This document shows, piece after piece, positions 11,188-21,778 of a stretch of 64,000 bases of DNA (its first letter is position 1; each line of letters starts with the position of its first letter). The DNA comes from Vishniacozyma victoriae (lineage: Eukaryota; Basidiomycota; Tremellomycetes; Tremellales; Bulleribasidiaceae). The DNA lies in NCBI GenBank assembly GCA_017654735.1, contig JADPYG010000088.1, positions 4,402,001-4,466,000 on the forward strand, in the 5' to 3' direction. A program made the translations under genes and the position numbers. Under the pieces are notes generated by a model. That model was not told where the DNA came from and searched no databases. It was given only the letters and a program-made list of their open reading frames with translations.

Positions 11188-12551
11188 ATGTCAAGCAAGC
11201 AGTACAAAGTCACTATCCTACCGGGAGACGGTATCGGTAAGTGATATCCTTGGATATTCACAGATCAGCTAACATTCAGGACCCGAGGTCACTGGCGAGG
11301 CCGTCCGAGTGTTGCAGACTATCATCAAGCACACTGACCTCGACATCGTTCTTGAGAGCAAGGACTTTGGTGGAGCAGCTATCGACTCTGCCGGAGATCC
11401 TCTACCCGAGGACACCTTGAAGAGCTGTCAGGAAGCTGACGCTATCCTTCTCGGTCAGTCATGTTCTAGGGGATGAGGTGGAGCTGACGATGTAGGAGCT
11501 GTTGGAGGACCTAAATGGGGTGTTGGACCTGTTAGACCCGAACAGGGAATCTTGAGACTTCGAAAAGCTCTTGATTTATACGCCAACATCCGACCTGCCA
11601 ACTTCGCTTCCGAGGCTCTATTGCAGTATTCCCCCTTGAAGCCAGAGATTGCAAAGGGAACCGATATCATTGTTCTTCGAGAACTCGTCGGTGGTCTCTG
11701 TATGTCCTCACTAATTTTCCAGGTCGGAGCTGATGATAGACTTTGGAAAGAGGCAGGAGCAGAACGAAGAAGGCGTTGCGTGGGATACTATGATTTACTC
11801 TGTTCCCGAAGTCCAGAGGATCACTCGAGTCGCTGCTCAGATCGCACTTGCTGCCGAACCACCCCTTCCCATTCACTCTATCGATAAAGCAAACGTCCTT
11901 GCTTCTTCTCGATTATGGCGAAAGGTTGTCACCGAGACTATGGAGAAGGAATACCCTCAATTGACTCTTTCCCATTCCCTAGTTGACAGTGTGGCTATGG
12001 TCATGATTTCCAACCCTAGGAAATTGAACGGTGTCCTCCTCACCGAGAACTTGTTTGGTGACATGTGAGTCTATCAGCGCGAGGTGGAAATTGAATGCTG
12101 ACGGGCAGCTTGTCGGACGAGTCTTCCGTCATCCCTGGCTCCCTTGGTCTCCTCCCATCAGCTTCTCTAGCCGGTGCTCCAGACCCAAAGAACCCCGTCA
12201 CCGGTATCTACGAGCCGTGAGTCCAGCTGTGCAATCCCTTTTGGAAAGGAAGCTAACAGCCAGTATTCACGGTATGCTCCTGACCCTAAGAGAGTAGGAA
12301 ACAGCTAATAAACAGGTTCCGCCCCCGATATCGCAGGTCAAGGAATCGCAAACCCCATCGGAACCATCCTCTCCGTAGCCATGCTTCTTCGATACTCTCT
12401 GAGCAGGGGACCCGAGGCTGATCTCATTGAGCAGGCAGTTAAGAAGGTCTTTGATGATGGATTGAGGACTAAGGATCTTGGTGGAAATAGCGGTACTAAG
12501 GAGGTTGGAGATAAGGTCATTGAAGCTTTGGAGGGATTGTTGAAGAAGTAG
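11188..12551 (+). CDS. LEU2: 3-isopropylmalate dehydrogenase
   Basis: Leucine biosynthesis: NAD-dependent oxidative decarboxylation of 3-isopropylmalate. Seven exons: 11188-11236, 11280-11453, 11496-11699, 11740-12064, 12109-12216, 12264-12271, 12316-12551, summing to 367 residues, the usual length. Motifs: [46 protein letters not shown] and [18 protein letters not shown]. The sixth exon is only 8 nt and is required to encode the invariant IHG. All junctions keep frame. It ends [11 protein letters not shown]. Confidence 0.95.
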
Positions 12552-12818
12552 AGTTTGACAAAATGGATCCAAAATCATGCATTTATGCTGCCCAGCATGG
12601 TGAGAGTCTGTCATGCGGTACACAATCAAGCAACTGTACTCTCCCTGGAACATGAGGGTCGCCCCGGGGTGTGATCGGTGGGATCTCGGACATGTCCGAG
12701 AAAAGTGGGCGAATCAATTGACCGTCAAGTGTGTCAATTCCACCGTTCTCTACACCTTTCTAGCCAAAACATTAGACACCTGGCATCGCTTCTACTTGCG
12801 TATCTACATATCTTCGAG

Positions 12819-14569
12819 ATGACCTACACTCTTGACGACCTACCAGCGACGTCCACTCCGAAGGACTATTCCCGAATTCAATTCGATCCCTCCCAACTAC
12901 CCAAAGAACGTATAGTAGGGATTCTAGCATGTCAGCGTAAGTCTCTCTCTGGCACACTAGCCACATCAGGAATAATTAAGCAAAGCTGACTGACAGGTGA
13001 TCCACTGCTCCGACATCTCAAGACTAAGATCGTATCAGCAGAGCGAGCTACCATTGCAGCTCCACCAGCTCAGAAGGGGAAGAATAAAACGAGGCGAGCA
13101 GCTACTGAAGGGCATGGTATTGGAAATACCGGAGAGGGGAAGGAGGGAGTGCTGTGGGAGGTAGTGACGGAAGATACAGTAATCTTTCCTGAAGGTACGT
13201 CTAGTTTCAACCGGGCAATGTACTGCAGGTAAAGAGGAGGGGGCTAATGACAGGCGGCGGTCAACCGACTGATACTGGTCAGTTATCTACGCTTGATCCT
13301 AATGGAGGGGTGGAGAAGACTTATGTGGTTGAAGGATGCCTAAGGCGGAAATTGACTGCTGTTCACCTTGTCCGACTGAGTGAAGGGGAAGAATTGGTCC
13401 AGGGGGCAGAAGTGGAGTTAACAATCGACTGGGATAGACGAGCGGATCATGTAAGCTCCCTCCTGGATGAGGGCTGACGAGTAGATGGCAATCCACACTG
13501 CTCAGCATCTACTGTCCGCTGTGCTCGATACGTACGAACTACCAACTCTTTCATGGTCAATGACACAGTACCCTTCCCTTGATTGTCCTTATATCGAATT
13601 GGCTCGTGGTTTGACCTGGAAAGAAGTAGAGGAGGTGGAGGATAAATGTAATCAGTTGATTGCGGATGATCTTTCTATTTGGGTCGAAACCAATATACAA
13701 GATTCGAAAATCGATGGCGAGGGGGATAGGGAGAGTAGGGGTATTCCTAAAGACTACGAAGGGGTATGTCACTCTCGCTATCGTTTAGTATTGAAAGTGC
13801 TAATGATAGGGTGTAATCCGACATATCAACATAGATGGAATAGATAGGAACGCATGTTGCGGAACTCAAGTTCCATCCCTCTCACACTGCTCCTCCATTC
13901 ATCTCCTACCACCTTCGATCCCAGTAACATCCACCACTGTTTCAAAGACACCTACCAGGCTTTCATTTACCGCCGGCCCTCGAGCACTGCGATACCTCCG
14001 CCACTCGTCTAGGCAATTATCAATGACTGCCCAAGCTGTAGGCTGTGGGCGACAAGATGTCGCGGAGAGAGCTACTCGTAATGAGGAATTACGCAGGGAG
14101 GGAGCGGACGCTTCTAAGGGATTAAGGTCAGAATTGGCAAAGCTCGTGGTTGCTTCTACTACCCAATCACTGGGCGAGAAGAAGGTAGTTTGGATCAAGA
14201 GGGACGAGAAAACCACACACGATTTCGAATTCATGGGTTCCCTTGCTTCCGGTATTTCTGCCTCGTCAGAGAATAAAGACATTGTCATTCTATTGACATC
14301 GACTTTACCAGGCAAAGACCAGACTCAGCTCGTAATGGTACAATCGAATAATCAGGATAAAGCAAAGGAACTGTTTGATGCTATCAAAGCTGTTCTAGCT
14401 GGGGATGGAAAGGTGGTCAAAGGTGGAGGAGCTAAAGGGAGGTTTATGGGTAAAGTCGAGGGAAAGTGGGGTAAAGCTGAGGATCTCAAGGTCTGCGAGG
14501 TGGTCGACAAGGTAAGTCGTCATTGTTGTTTAAGTTTTTTTGAAGGCTGACGATCAGCTATCGGCCTGA
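12819..14569 (+). CDS. Alanyl-tRNA editing protein (AARSD1/AlaX-like)
   Basis: Free-standing trans-editing hydrolase that would clear Ser/Gly mischarged on tRNA-Ala. The start ATG at 12819 gives MTYTLDDLPATSTPKDYSRI. Several exons follow: an N-terminal beta-barrel with EDTVIFPEGGGGQPTDTG (the canonical FYPEGGGQPxDxG motif) and the metal-binding HxxxH in MAIHTAQHLLSAV. The second half of the metal site reads ACCGTQV, where the family normally has C-x-x-x-H. The C-terminal part (ELAKLVVASTT, IVILLTSTLPGKDQTQLVM, KGGGAKGRFMGKVEG) resembles the DHHA1-like GGGG-x-x-x-x-A region. The last exon adds only LSA before the stop at 14569. Confidence 0.85.
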
Positions 14570-14774
14570 TTCGATCACTCAGATAGATAGAGTTGGGAGG
14601 TTGTGACATCCTAGAAATAGGGCTAGAAATTCTACTTGTATTGTATAAGCTAGAAATATGAATGCGATGCTTAGATAATGTACACTTTTTGGCGTTAATT
14701 CGTCACTCGCTCGTACAACCCCTCTCCTGTTGCTTTCTTTCAATGAGGCCCGACTCGGGCACTGTCGGCCCGAC

Positions 14775-17508
14775 TTAGTTCCCTAGCTGCTTCTTCCTGA
14801 ATGCGTCGACCATCTCCCTCTGGACGTTCGGCATGACTGGTGCGTGCATCTTGTATTCCATCGAGAATTCACCTGATTATCAGCTCCCCAACAACTCGAT
14901 CATGGTGAAGAGTGTCACATACCCTTGCCCTGAGTCATTCCCCTCAATTGACTAGAATAACCAAACATATCATTCAAAGCCACCTCAGCAGTCAAGGTAA
15001 ACTCATCATCCCTAACTTCTGTATCGATAATCGTTCCTTTCCGTTGATTGATAGCTCCGATAACATTTCCTTGGAATTCAACAGGAGCCACAATTTCAAC
15101 AGTCATGACTGGTTCCATTACGACTGGTTTGGCTTTTGCGAACGCTTCTCTGAATGCTCCGATTGCCGCTAGTCGGAACGAAAGTTCGTTGGAATCTTGA
15201 ACGTGGGCTGATCCATCTTCTAGTACGAATCGACATCCGTTGATCTGGTGGCCGGTGAGCTGTCCTCGGTCTAGCGCTTCTTGGAATCCCTGCCAGTCAG
15301 CTTCATGCAATTAGGCCAAGGGGGAGACATGCCTTCTCAATAGCCGGGATATACTGGTTAGGGATATTACCTCCCACAACCCTATTCTCAAACGCAGTAT
15401 CCTTTCCACCATCTGTCTCTGCGACCATAGGTTCCAAAACACCCTTGACTTTACCGAACTGTCCAGAACCACCACTCTGTTTCTTGTGGGTATAATCGAA
15501 TTTAGCAGTTTCCGTAATCGTCTCTCGGAAGGCGACTCGGGGTTTACCAGTAACACAAGCGACATTGTATTCTCGCCTCATCCTCTCGACGTAGATATCG
15601 AGGTGGAGTTCACCCATTCCGGAAATGATTGTTTCTTGTGATTCAGAATCGACGTGGACTCGGAACGTGGGGTCTTCTTTTTGGAATCGGTTGAGAGCTC
15701 GGGAGAAGTTTGGTGATTCGTTTCCTTCCGGTCGGATTGAGAGGGAAATGACGGGTTCGGGGACGTACATCGAAGTCTACTTGTTAGCTGATCCTGAAAG
15801 TGGAATGATGACTCACCATCGAGAATGGAGTGGTACCATCGTTGAAGGTATCTCCAGACGAGCACTCGACACCAAACATGGCGCAAATCTCACCAGCAGT
15901 GACCGACTCAACATCCTACTAGTCAGCTCTTTTCCTGTCGTCTGAAACGTCCGGCTCACCTCCATCTCATTACTGTGCATCCTGACCAACCTGGGGACCT
16001 TGACTTTCTTCCCAGTTCTAGCATTGTAAATCACACTGCCCCTCCTCAATTCTCCCTGGTACACCCTCATATACGTCAATTGTCCATACCTTCCTTCTTC
16101 CAATTTGAATGCTAAACCGACCAATGGCGCGTCCGAAGCAGGAGCCAATGGAACTGGAGGAGCGTGTGATGGAAGTGTAGGGTCTAGAGCTTGATTGTTG
16201 ATTTCTCCAGGGTTGGGGAGGTAGGCGCATACACCATCTAACAAGGGTTGGACGGCGGTATTCTTGATTGCGGATCCGACGAATACGGGGGTGAATTTCA
16301 ATGATACCGTCGCACGTCGAATAGCCTGGGCGATATCGAGATTGCTAATCGGCTTCTCATCCAAGAACAGGTCGCACAATGTCTCATCCGCTTCAGAGAG
16401 TTGTTCGATCAATTCAGCCCTTTTCTCCTCGGCAAATGCCTTGACGCTTTCGGGGATATCATCGGATTCGACAATTTGATTTCCTTTGACTCCTTCGTTG
16501 TAGATTGCCTTCATCCTTACGAGGTCGACGACACCCTTCAAATCGCTCTCGGCGCCAATGGGGACTTGAAGTGCAGCGGCGTTCATCTTCAATTTCGCGC
16601 GTAATTGGCCAATGACTCGGAATGGGTTCGCACCTGCTCGATCCATTTTATTGATGAATGCTAGTCGGGGGACGTTGTATCGTCTCATTTGTCGATCGAC
16701 TGTGATTGTTTGACTCTGCCGATCAGCTCTGGCCGATACTGAAGGTGAGGAAGCTGACCTGTACACCACTAACGGCACACAAGACCAAGACAGCACCATC
16801 AAGTACCCTCAATGCCCTCTCTACTTCAATAGTGAAATCGACGTGACCTTCACGTCAGCATCTCGACTTAACATGGTAAAACTAGCGTACCAGGGGTATC
16901 AATGATATTGATGGCAAAGCTCTCCTTCTCGGTAGGTAGCTCCGTTCCGGTAGCCTCGTTGGCAGGAGCTGGAGAAACCCAATCACAGAAAGTAGCTGCC
17001 GACTGGATCGTAATTCCTTTTTCCCTCTCCAATTCCATTGAATCCATCTTGGCTCCTACACCATCCCGTCCCCTGACTTCATGGATATCCTTGACTCGAC
17101 CGGTATAGTAGAGCACACGTTCTGTTAATGTCGTCTTTCCAGAATCGATATGTGCGGAACTGTCATCAGCACCCAACTATTTCTGGGGTCAAGGATGTAG
17201 ACGTACATTCCGACATTACGTTGCCTCTTTAACCTCTGAGCATCTTTGTCCGACACAGTAGGTAAGATCCTCTCTGGCCAAACTTCCTCCTGTACCTCAC
17301 CCTCAGTCTCAACAGCCTGAGCAGCAGCAGAGGCCCATCTCTTCTGTTCGAATGGACGCGAGGGAGTAACGAGAGATCGAGCAGTCGGAAGGCCAGAGGA
17401 AGAAGGCAAGATCGTTTGACGCCTCAAAATTGGAGTTCGAGAAAGTGTTGATCCACAGCTTACCGGTAGTCGCCTGATTCGGGACGTTGCCCTTGTGATA
17501 GCGGACAT
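14775..17508 (-). CDS. MEF1: Mitochondrial elongation factor G (GFM1/Mef1)
   Basis: GTPase driving ribosomal translocation in mitochondria. It starts [19 protein letters not shown], an Arg/Ser-rich presequence. The G domain shows G1 ([12 protein letters not shown]), the [13 protein letters not shown] switch I segment, G3 (NIIDTPG) and G4 (FINKMDRAG). Domain II follows, then domain III/IV ([47 protein letters not shown]) and domain V ([22 protein letters not shown]). It ends RKKQLGN at 14775. Length is about 800 residues, complete. SGKTT rather than HGKTT wording and the organellar presequence fit GFM1 better than cytosolic EF2. Confidence 0.93.
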
Positions 17509-17844
17509 TGCTATACTACTAATACTACTAATCTAACTTACTTGAATGACGAGATTTCGATTGACCTCGGAACAATAGGAATTCAACTTTTTTGCGGAAC
17601 TATTCGATGGATCAGTGGAGACCCCATATTACCACGTGGTAGTGGAGCACAGACTTGGGACCTGATTGTGTTTCGGGAGCGTAGGGTAATCAGGGGTGTA
17701 GGGGAATTGATGCTTCCCGAGACTCCCGTGTCTGAGTACAAGTCAATGCAACGGCATTATGTATTAATGTATCTATAACGCCGATGCATAGCATCCGTGC
17801 GTATGTCATCTATGCATTCCTTTGCAGCTGGTTGAATCTAATAA
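17509..17844. promoter_or_regulatory. MEF1 upstream region with palindromic CACGTG
   Basis: Contains a perfect 12-bp palindrome TACCACGTGGTA at 17630-17641, about 125 bp upstream of the MEF1 ATG, a good bHLH (Cbf1-like) site. No gene was seen. Confidence 0.4.
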
Positions 17845-19906
17845 CTACAGCAATGGCTGATCTGGAATAATGAAAGTTCCATTCGTCTGGACGCGCGCCA
17901 CTTTGCCGAGATCTACCCATCTGAGACATTAGCTTTGCCCACGTCATGTAAGCACGACTTACCCATCATTAACTTCATCTCCGGAAGTTTGCAGAATACT
18001 AGGGCCTCTAGCCCAGAGTTCACCTTCGAGCGATTCACCAGTTTCATTCTCAACTTTACTTCCTTTCAGTACCACTTCCACATTCACGGATGGTGGACCT
18101 GTATGCGATCTTTCTCCTGATGTAAAGTCCAGAGGAGCTAGTGGGTTTGGTATGGAAGGGGTTTGAAGGTCGTAAAAGTGAGAAACGAATATTGGGCCTG
18201 TTGACAATGTCGAGGGCTGAAGTCGGGATACTGGCATACCGAGGAGGAGGTGCGACATGGCCAACGTAGTCGGAGGAGGTGTATCTGGCGATCAGCTCGT
18301 GCCCAGGATTGGGACTGCCCAGCTTACCGCCGACAATAGTGATTGCCCTCGCTTTGGAACCCACGATTCCACTTAGGACTTGATCCCTGAATCGACCCAT
18401 ACCATACGTCTCGATTCTATCACTTCGGGAAATGTGCCCAGAGGTGATATGATTGATCTTGTGCCTAGCGATCAAAGATGCGAAGGGTAGCTTGAGGAAA
18501 GATTTGTGTAACGATTGCAAGATAATTCGGTGGTGGAGAGGGGACCTGGTTGTCAGCAAGGCCAAATCTCAAGCAAAGGGCAGCTTACAAGAATAAAACA
18601 GTAGGAGCAGGTTGTCCAGAGTTCCACATGAGATACGTCAATTCCTCATCTTCATTCCCTTCCGTCTCCTCCCATGATGGCATGGGATCACCGATCATCC
18701 GCAATCCAGCACCTGTATGTCAGCTTGAGCTAGCGAAGTTAGTAGCTGAGTTACCAGTCCAGATGGCGGCCATTGCGATGCTCATTCCCAATGGTGTGCT
18801 CAGGCTTACGCCGGTAGCAACAACATCCTTCAAGCCGGACGAGGGTCGCTTGTCAGCGGGGTACGAGGATAGGATGCCGGCGATTCCAGCCGTGATGTTC
18901 TGTTCCATCAGTCCAGATTCCGCATGCTGAGGAGAGACTTGCCTGATGAGTCACTTTGACGACAGTCGGTTCTTCGGCATCAGAGTAGAAGTAACTATGG
19001 ACATCCTGAGGTTGCGCCTCTGCTATCTTTAGCTTATGATGTCTGGATATCAATCGTCACTTACCAGGCATCACCTTCTTGCTTGCCTCAGCCCCGGTCC
19101 AGACCTCCTCCCAATACTTGACAAGCATCCCCTTCTTCTCCGCTTCCTGTACAACTTGATCCTGTTCCTTCCCCGGATCACCAACGATAAGGACTCCGAC
19201 GTCAGATCCACAGTCCTCCCATACTTGTTCAACTACGTCAGCAGCTAAAGAGGCGTGAACTACTACCAGCTTCGGTTGAGGGTGAGATGTCGACTGTAAG
19301 GCTTGGGTAAGGAGTCGAGGGGTCGGTAATATGATTAGAGGGGTTGATGGAGGGGCAGCGAGCTGGAGAAGGAGGAGTGGGAATGAGGTTGATGGGGACG
19401 ATGGAAGGAGAGTTAGGATAGGGGTAGGGGAGGCGGTGGTTTCGGATAAGGGGAATAAAGAGGAGAGACCGAGGGGGATGAGTCGCAGGATCTCTACTAG
19501 CGCTTCGTCCGTCAGCTATAGGTCAGCTTATGATCTTGATAAGACACAGACTGGACAAGCATACAGGAGTATCCATAACACAACGCTGATCCACCCTAGG
19601 CCCCATCCTCGGCCCAGAAACAACATCCTTGACCGTCTTGAGTGTACTAGCAGGCCTTACACTCAACTAATCATCAGCTCGACCTTTGCTGTCGGGATTT
19701 AATGAGCATACAGGAGTTCCCTGTCCGGTGGCCCAACTCCTATAAACACCCGTTTCACCCTCCTTTCTGATATTGGAAACCTCACTTTGCTTCCCCAGTA
19801 GAAGTGGGTGTACGAGAGGCTCGGGCTTGGAGAAGAGTCGAAGGTAGACTATCAGCACTAGAAGTACAGAGAGGAGAACGATGGTGGTGTTGTCTATCTC
19901 GAACAT
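17845..19906 (-). CDS. Degenerate acyl-CoA synthetase-like (ANL) protein
   Basis: N-terminal membrane anchor (MFEIDNTTIVLLSVLLVLIVYLRLF), then KPEPLVHPLLLGKQSEVSN and VYRSWATGQGTPLSVRPAS, typical of fungal long-chain acyl-CoA synthetase-like proteins. The ANL fold continues with HQNITAGIAGILSSYP (the segment after the A3 P-loop), LYLMWNSG-like and GELWARGPSIL, ending in WVDLGKVARVQTNGTF. The A3 P-loop (S-G-T-T-G-x-P-K-G) is replaced by YSDAEEPTVVKVTHQ, the TGD motif has no Asp, and the protein stops soon after, with no C-terminal lid domain. It is probably a catalytically dead, membrane-tethered paralogue. Its role is unknown. Confidence 0.7.
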
Positions 19907-20285
19907 TTTGGCAGAATTAAATGGATAGATATGATGAGATGTCGAATGTCGAGACGACCTTGCTTGTTCGCGGAAGTCGAAGGAAGCTCTTGGGTCCTAT
20001 TGTTTTCGAGTCTCACAGAGATGGCCCAATGTCGGTTCACAGAGAAGTCGTTGATCTCTGGTGAGCAGGTTGTGATATGAGCAGTCGTAATCTTTCCATT
20101 TACACAAGCAATCTATCTTGCTTGCATACTTGCTTTCTTCCTTTGACCGCGACTTTTGATTTCGCTTTGTATTACGTCATCTATCTGAGTATGTACTACA
20201 TACTCTTGTTAACCCGGTTAGTCAATCAGCCGCACTCTCCACTCTCTACTCACCATACACCAGCTACCACGAGAAATACAGCAGC
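19907..20285. promoter_or_regulatory. Divergent promoter with CRE-like site and 19-nt inverted repeat
   Basis: The MAPR side contains TTACGTCAT at 20172-20180 (ATF/CRE-type bZIP consensus) followed directly by a perfect 9+1+9 inverted repeat, GAGTATGTA-C-TACATACTC, at 20187-20205, about 80 bp before the ATG. Confidence 0.45.
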
Positions 20286-21344
20286 ATGACAGAGAAGCAA
20301 GCAGACGATATTTACAGTAATTCAGAAGAGATTGAGTTTCCAGGAGGTATGTCTGTCTCGCAGTGACTTTGGCTGACTTACAGCTAGAGAGAGGTCGAGG
20401 CCGGGGCAAGGACCTAACGAGGTCCCGCTCAGTCACACTACCGATGCGTGAGTGCTACCTCCGCCTCCTGTCTACCCGCTGAGATAGTAGAAATGGCAAG
20501 AAAGTGATTGACAAGCCAGCCAACCGAGCCATCATCAAAGGCCAGCGACAACGATTAGAGCATCAAGCGAAACTAGCAGCTCTCGCCGAAAATAAACGAG
20601 CCCACACCGTTGCATCTCGCCGACGATCTTCATCAGCCGCTTCGAGACCAGTCATGACGCCTCCAAAACAAGGAATGTCATATACCACCATATTCATCGC
20701 ACTACTCTTCCTCCCGCTGCTCAGCAATTTCTTGACCCAGTCCTGGTCTTTTGGGACCGAACCATATTTAAGGCCGTATGTACGGAAGATCCATGAATCA
20801 CCTTATAATCCATTTGCAAAGGGTTTAAAGGAGTTTACACCGAAGGAATTGGCACGATACGATGGCAGTAGTATGGACGGGCCGGTTTATGTGGCGGTCG
20901 ATGGAGAGGTTTATGATGTTTCGGCAAATCGAAGGATTTATGGGAAAGGCGGGAGCTACAATATGATGTACTTCTATTTCTCCCTTCACACCAGTGACGT
21001 GTACTGATCTACAGGGCGGGTAGGGATGCATCGAGAGCGTATGTAACGGGATGTTTCGAGACTCACCTAACTCCCGATCTTCGTGGATTCGGCGAAGCAG
21101 AGATGAAGGCAAGTGCCTCAACATATACAATCTCATTCTGAGTGCTGACTCGTAGGCTCTCAACCACTGGAAGACATTCTTTGCGAATCACAAGGAATAC
21201 GAACATGTCGGACGAGTCTTGAACCCCAAAATCGACCCTTCTACACCTATTCCGGAAATGTGTAGACCTGTGGGAGAGGGGGCGCCGGGGGCCGATGCTG
21301 CTAGGCATGGAAAGAGTGTGCCTCAAATAGTCAACAAGAATTAG
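20286..21344 (+). CDS. Membrane-associated progesterone receptor-like (MAPR/Dap1) protein
   Basis: Heme-binding cytochrome b5-like protein of the MAPR class; members support cytochrome P450 steps such as sterol synthesis. It starts MTEKQADDIYSNSEEIEFPG. A basic segment is followed by one membrane helix (MSYTTIFIALLFLPLLSNFL), then the b5-like domain: FTPKELARYDGSSMDGPVYVAVDGEVYDVS, GGSYNMMAGRDASRAYVTGCF and a C-terminal HWKTFFANHKEYEHVGRV. As in other MAPR proteins, the axial His pair of true cytochrome b5 is absent and Tyr residues fill the heme pocket. Topology is probably ER, single-pass. Five exons with short introns; the stop is at 21344. Confidence 0.88.
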
Positions 21345-21778
21345 ATCGTCGTGTCATCCTCAATCACGGGGTCGGATTACAGCCAATATGTACTAGGGTA
21401 TGAAGTGGTGCCAAGCCGGAGATGCCCGAACAGGATGATCGTTCAATTAGTAGTCGGTGTTGACAGTCGCTACTTATTATCGCATATGTACTCGTTCACT
21501 ACACTGGTTATGCATCCCCTCACCGAGTCGAAGCCATACGCCAATATTCGAAACTCATTGATTGCGATGAGGTCATGCAAAATTGCAACCTCAGACGGTG
21601 CGTGTTTCAGCTAAGACAAAACTAGGTTTCGTGTGTGTGCCGTGCCGTCAGATTGCTCTCGACATCCTTCACAATTCATATTCATCTACGTGTCTAATTC
21701 GCCTCTACGATCTAGTGCTATCACTACCGCTAATACGATGTCAAGAAATACCTAGATTGCAGGTGATAGAGTCATATC
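21345..21778. other. Intergenic between MAPR and formin genes
   Basis: About 430 bp. Holds the MAPR 3' region and formin promoter. No gene or clear motif was seen. Confidence 0.4.
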
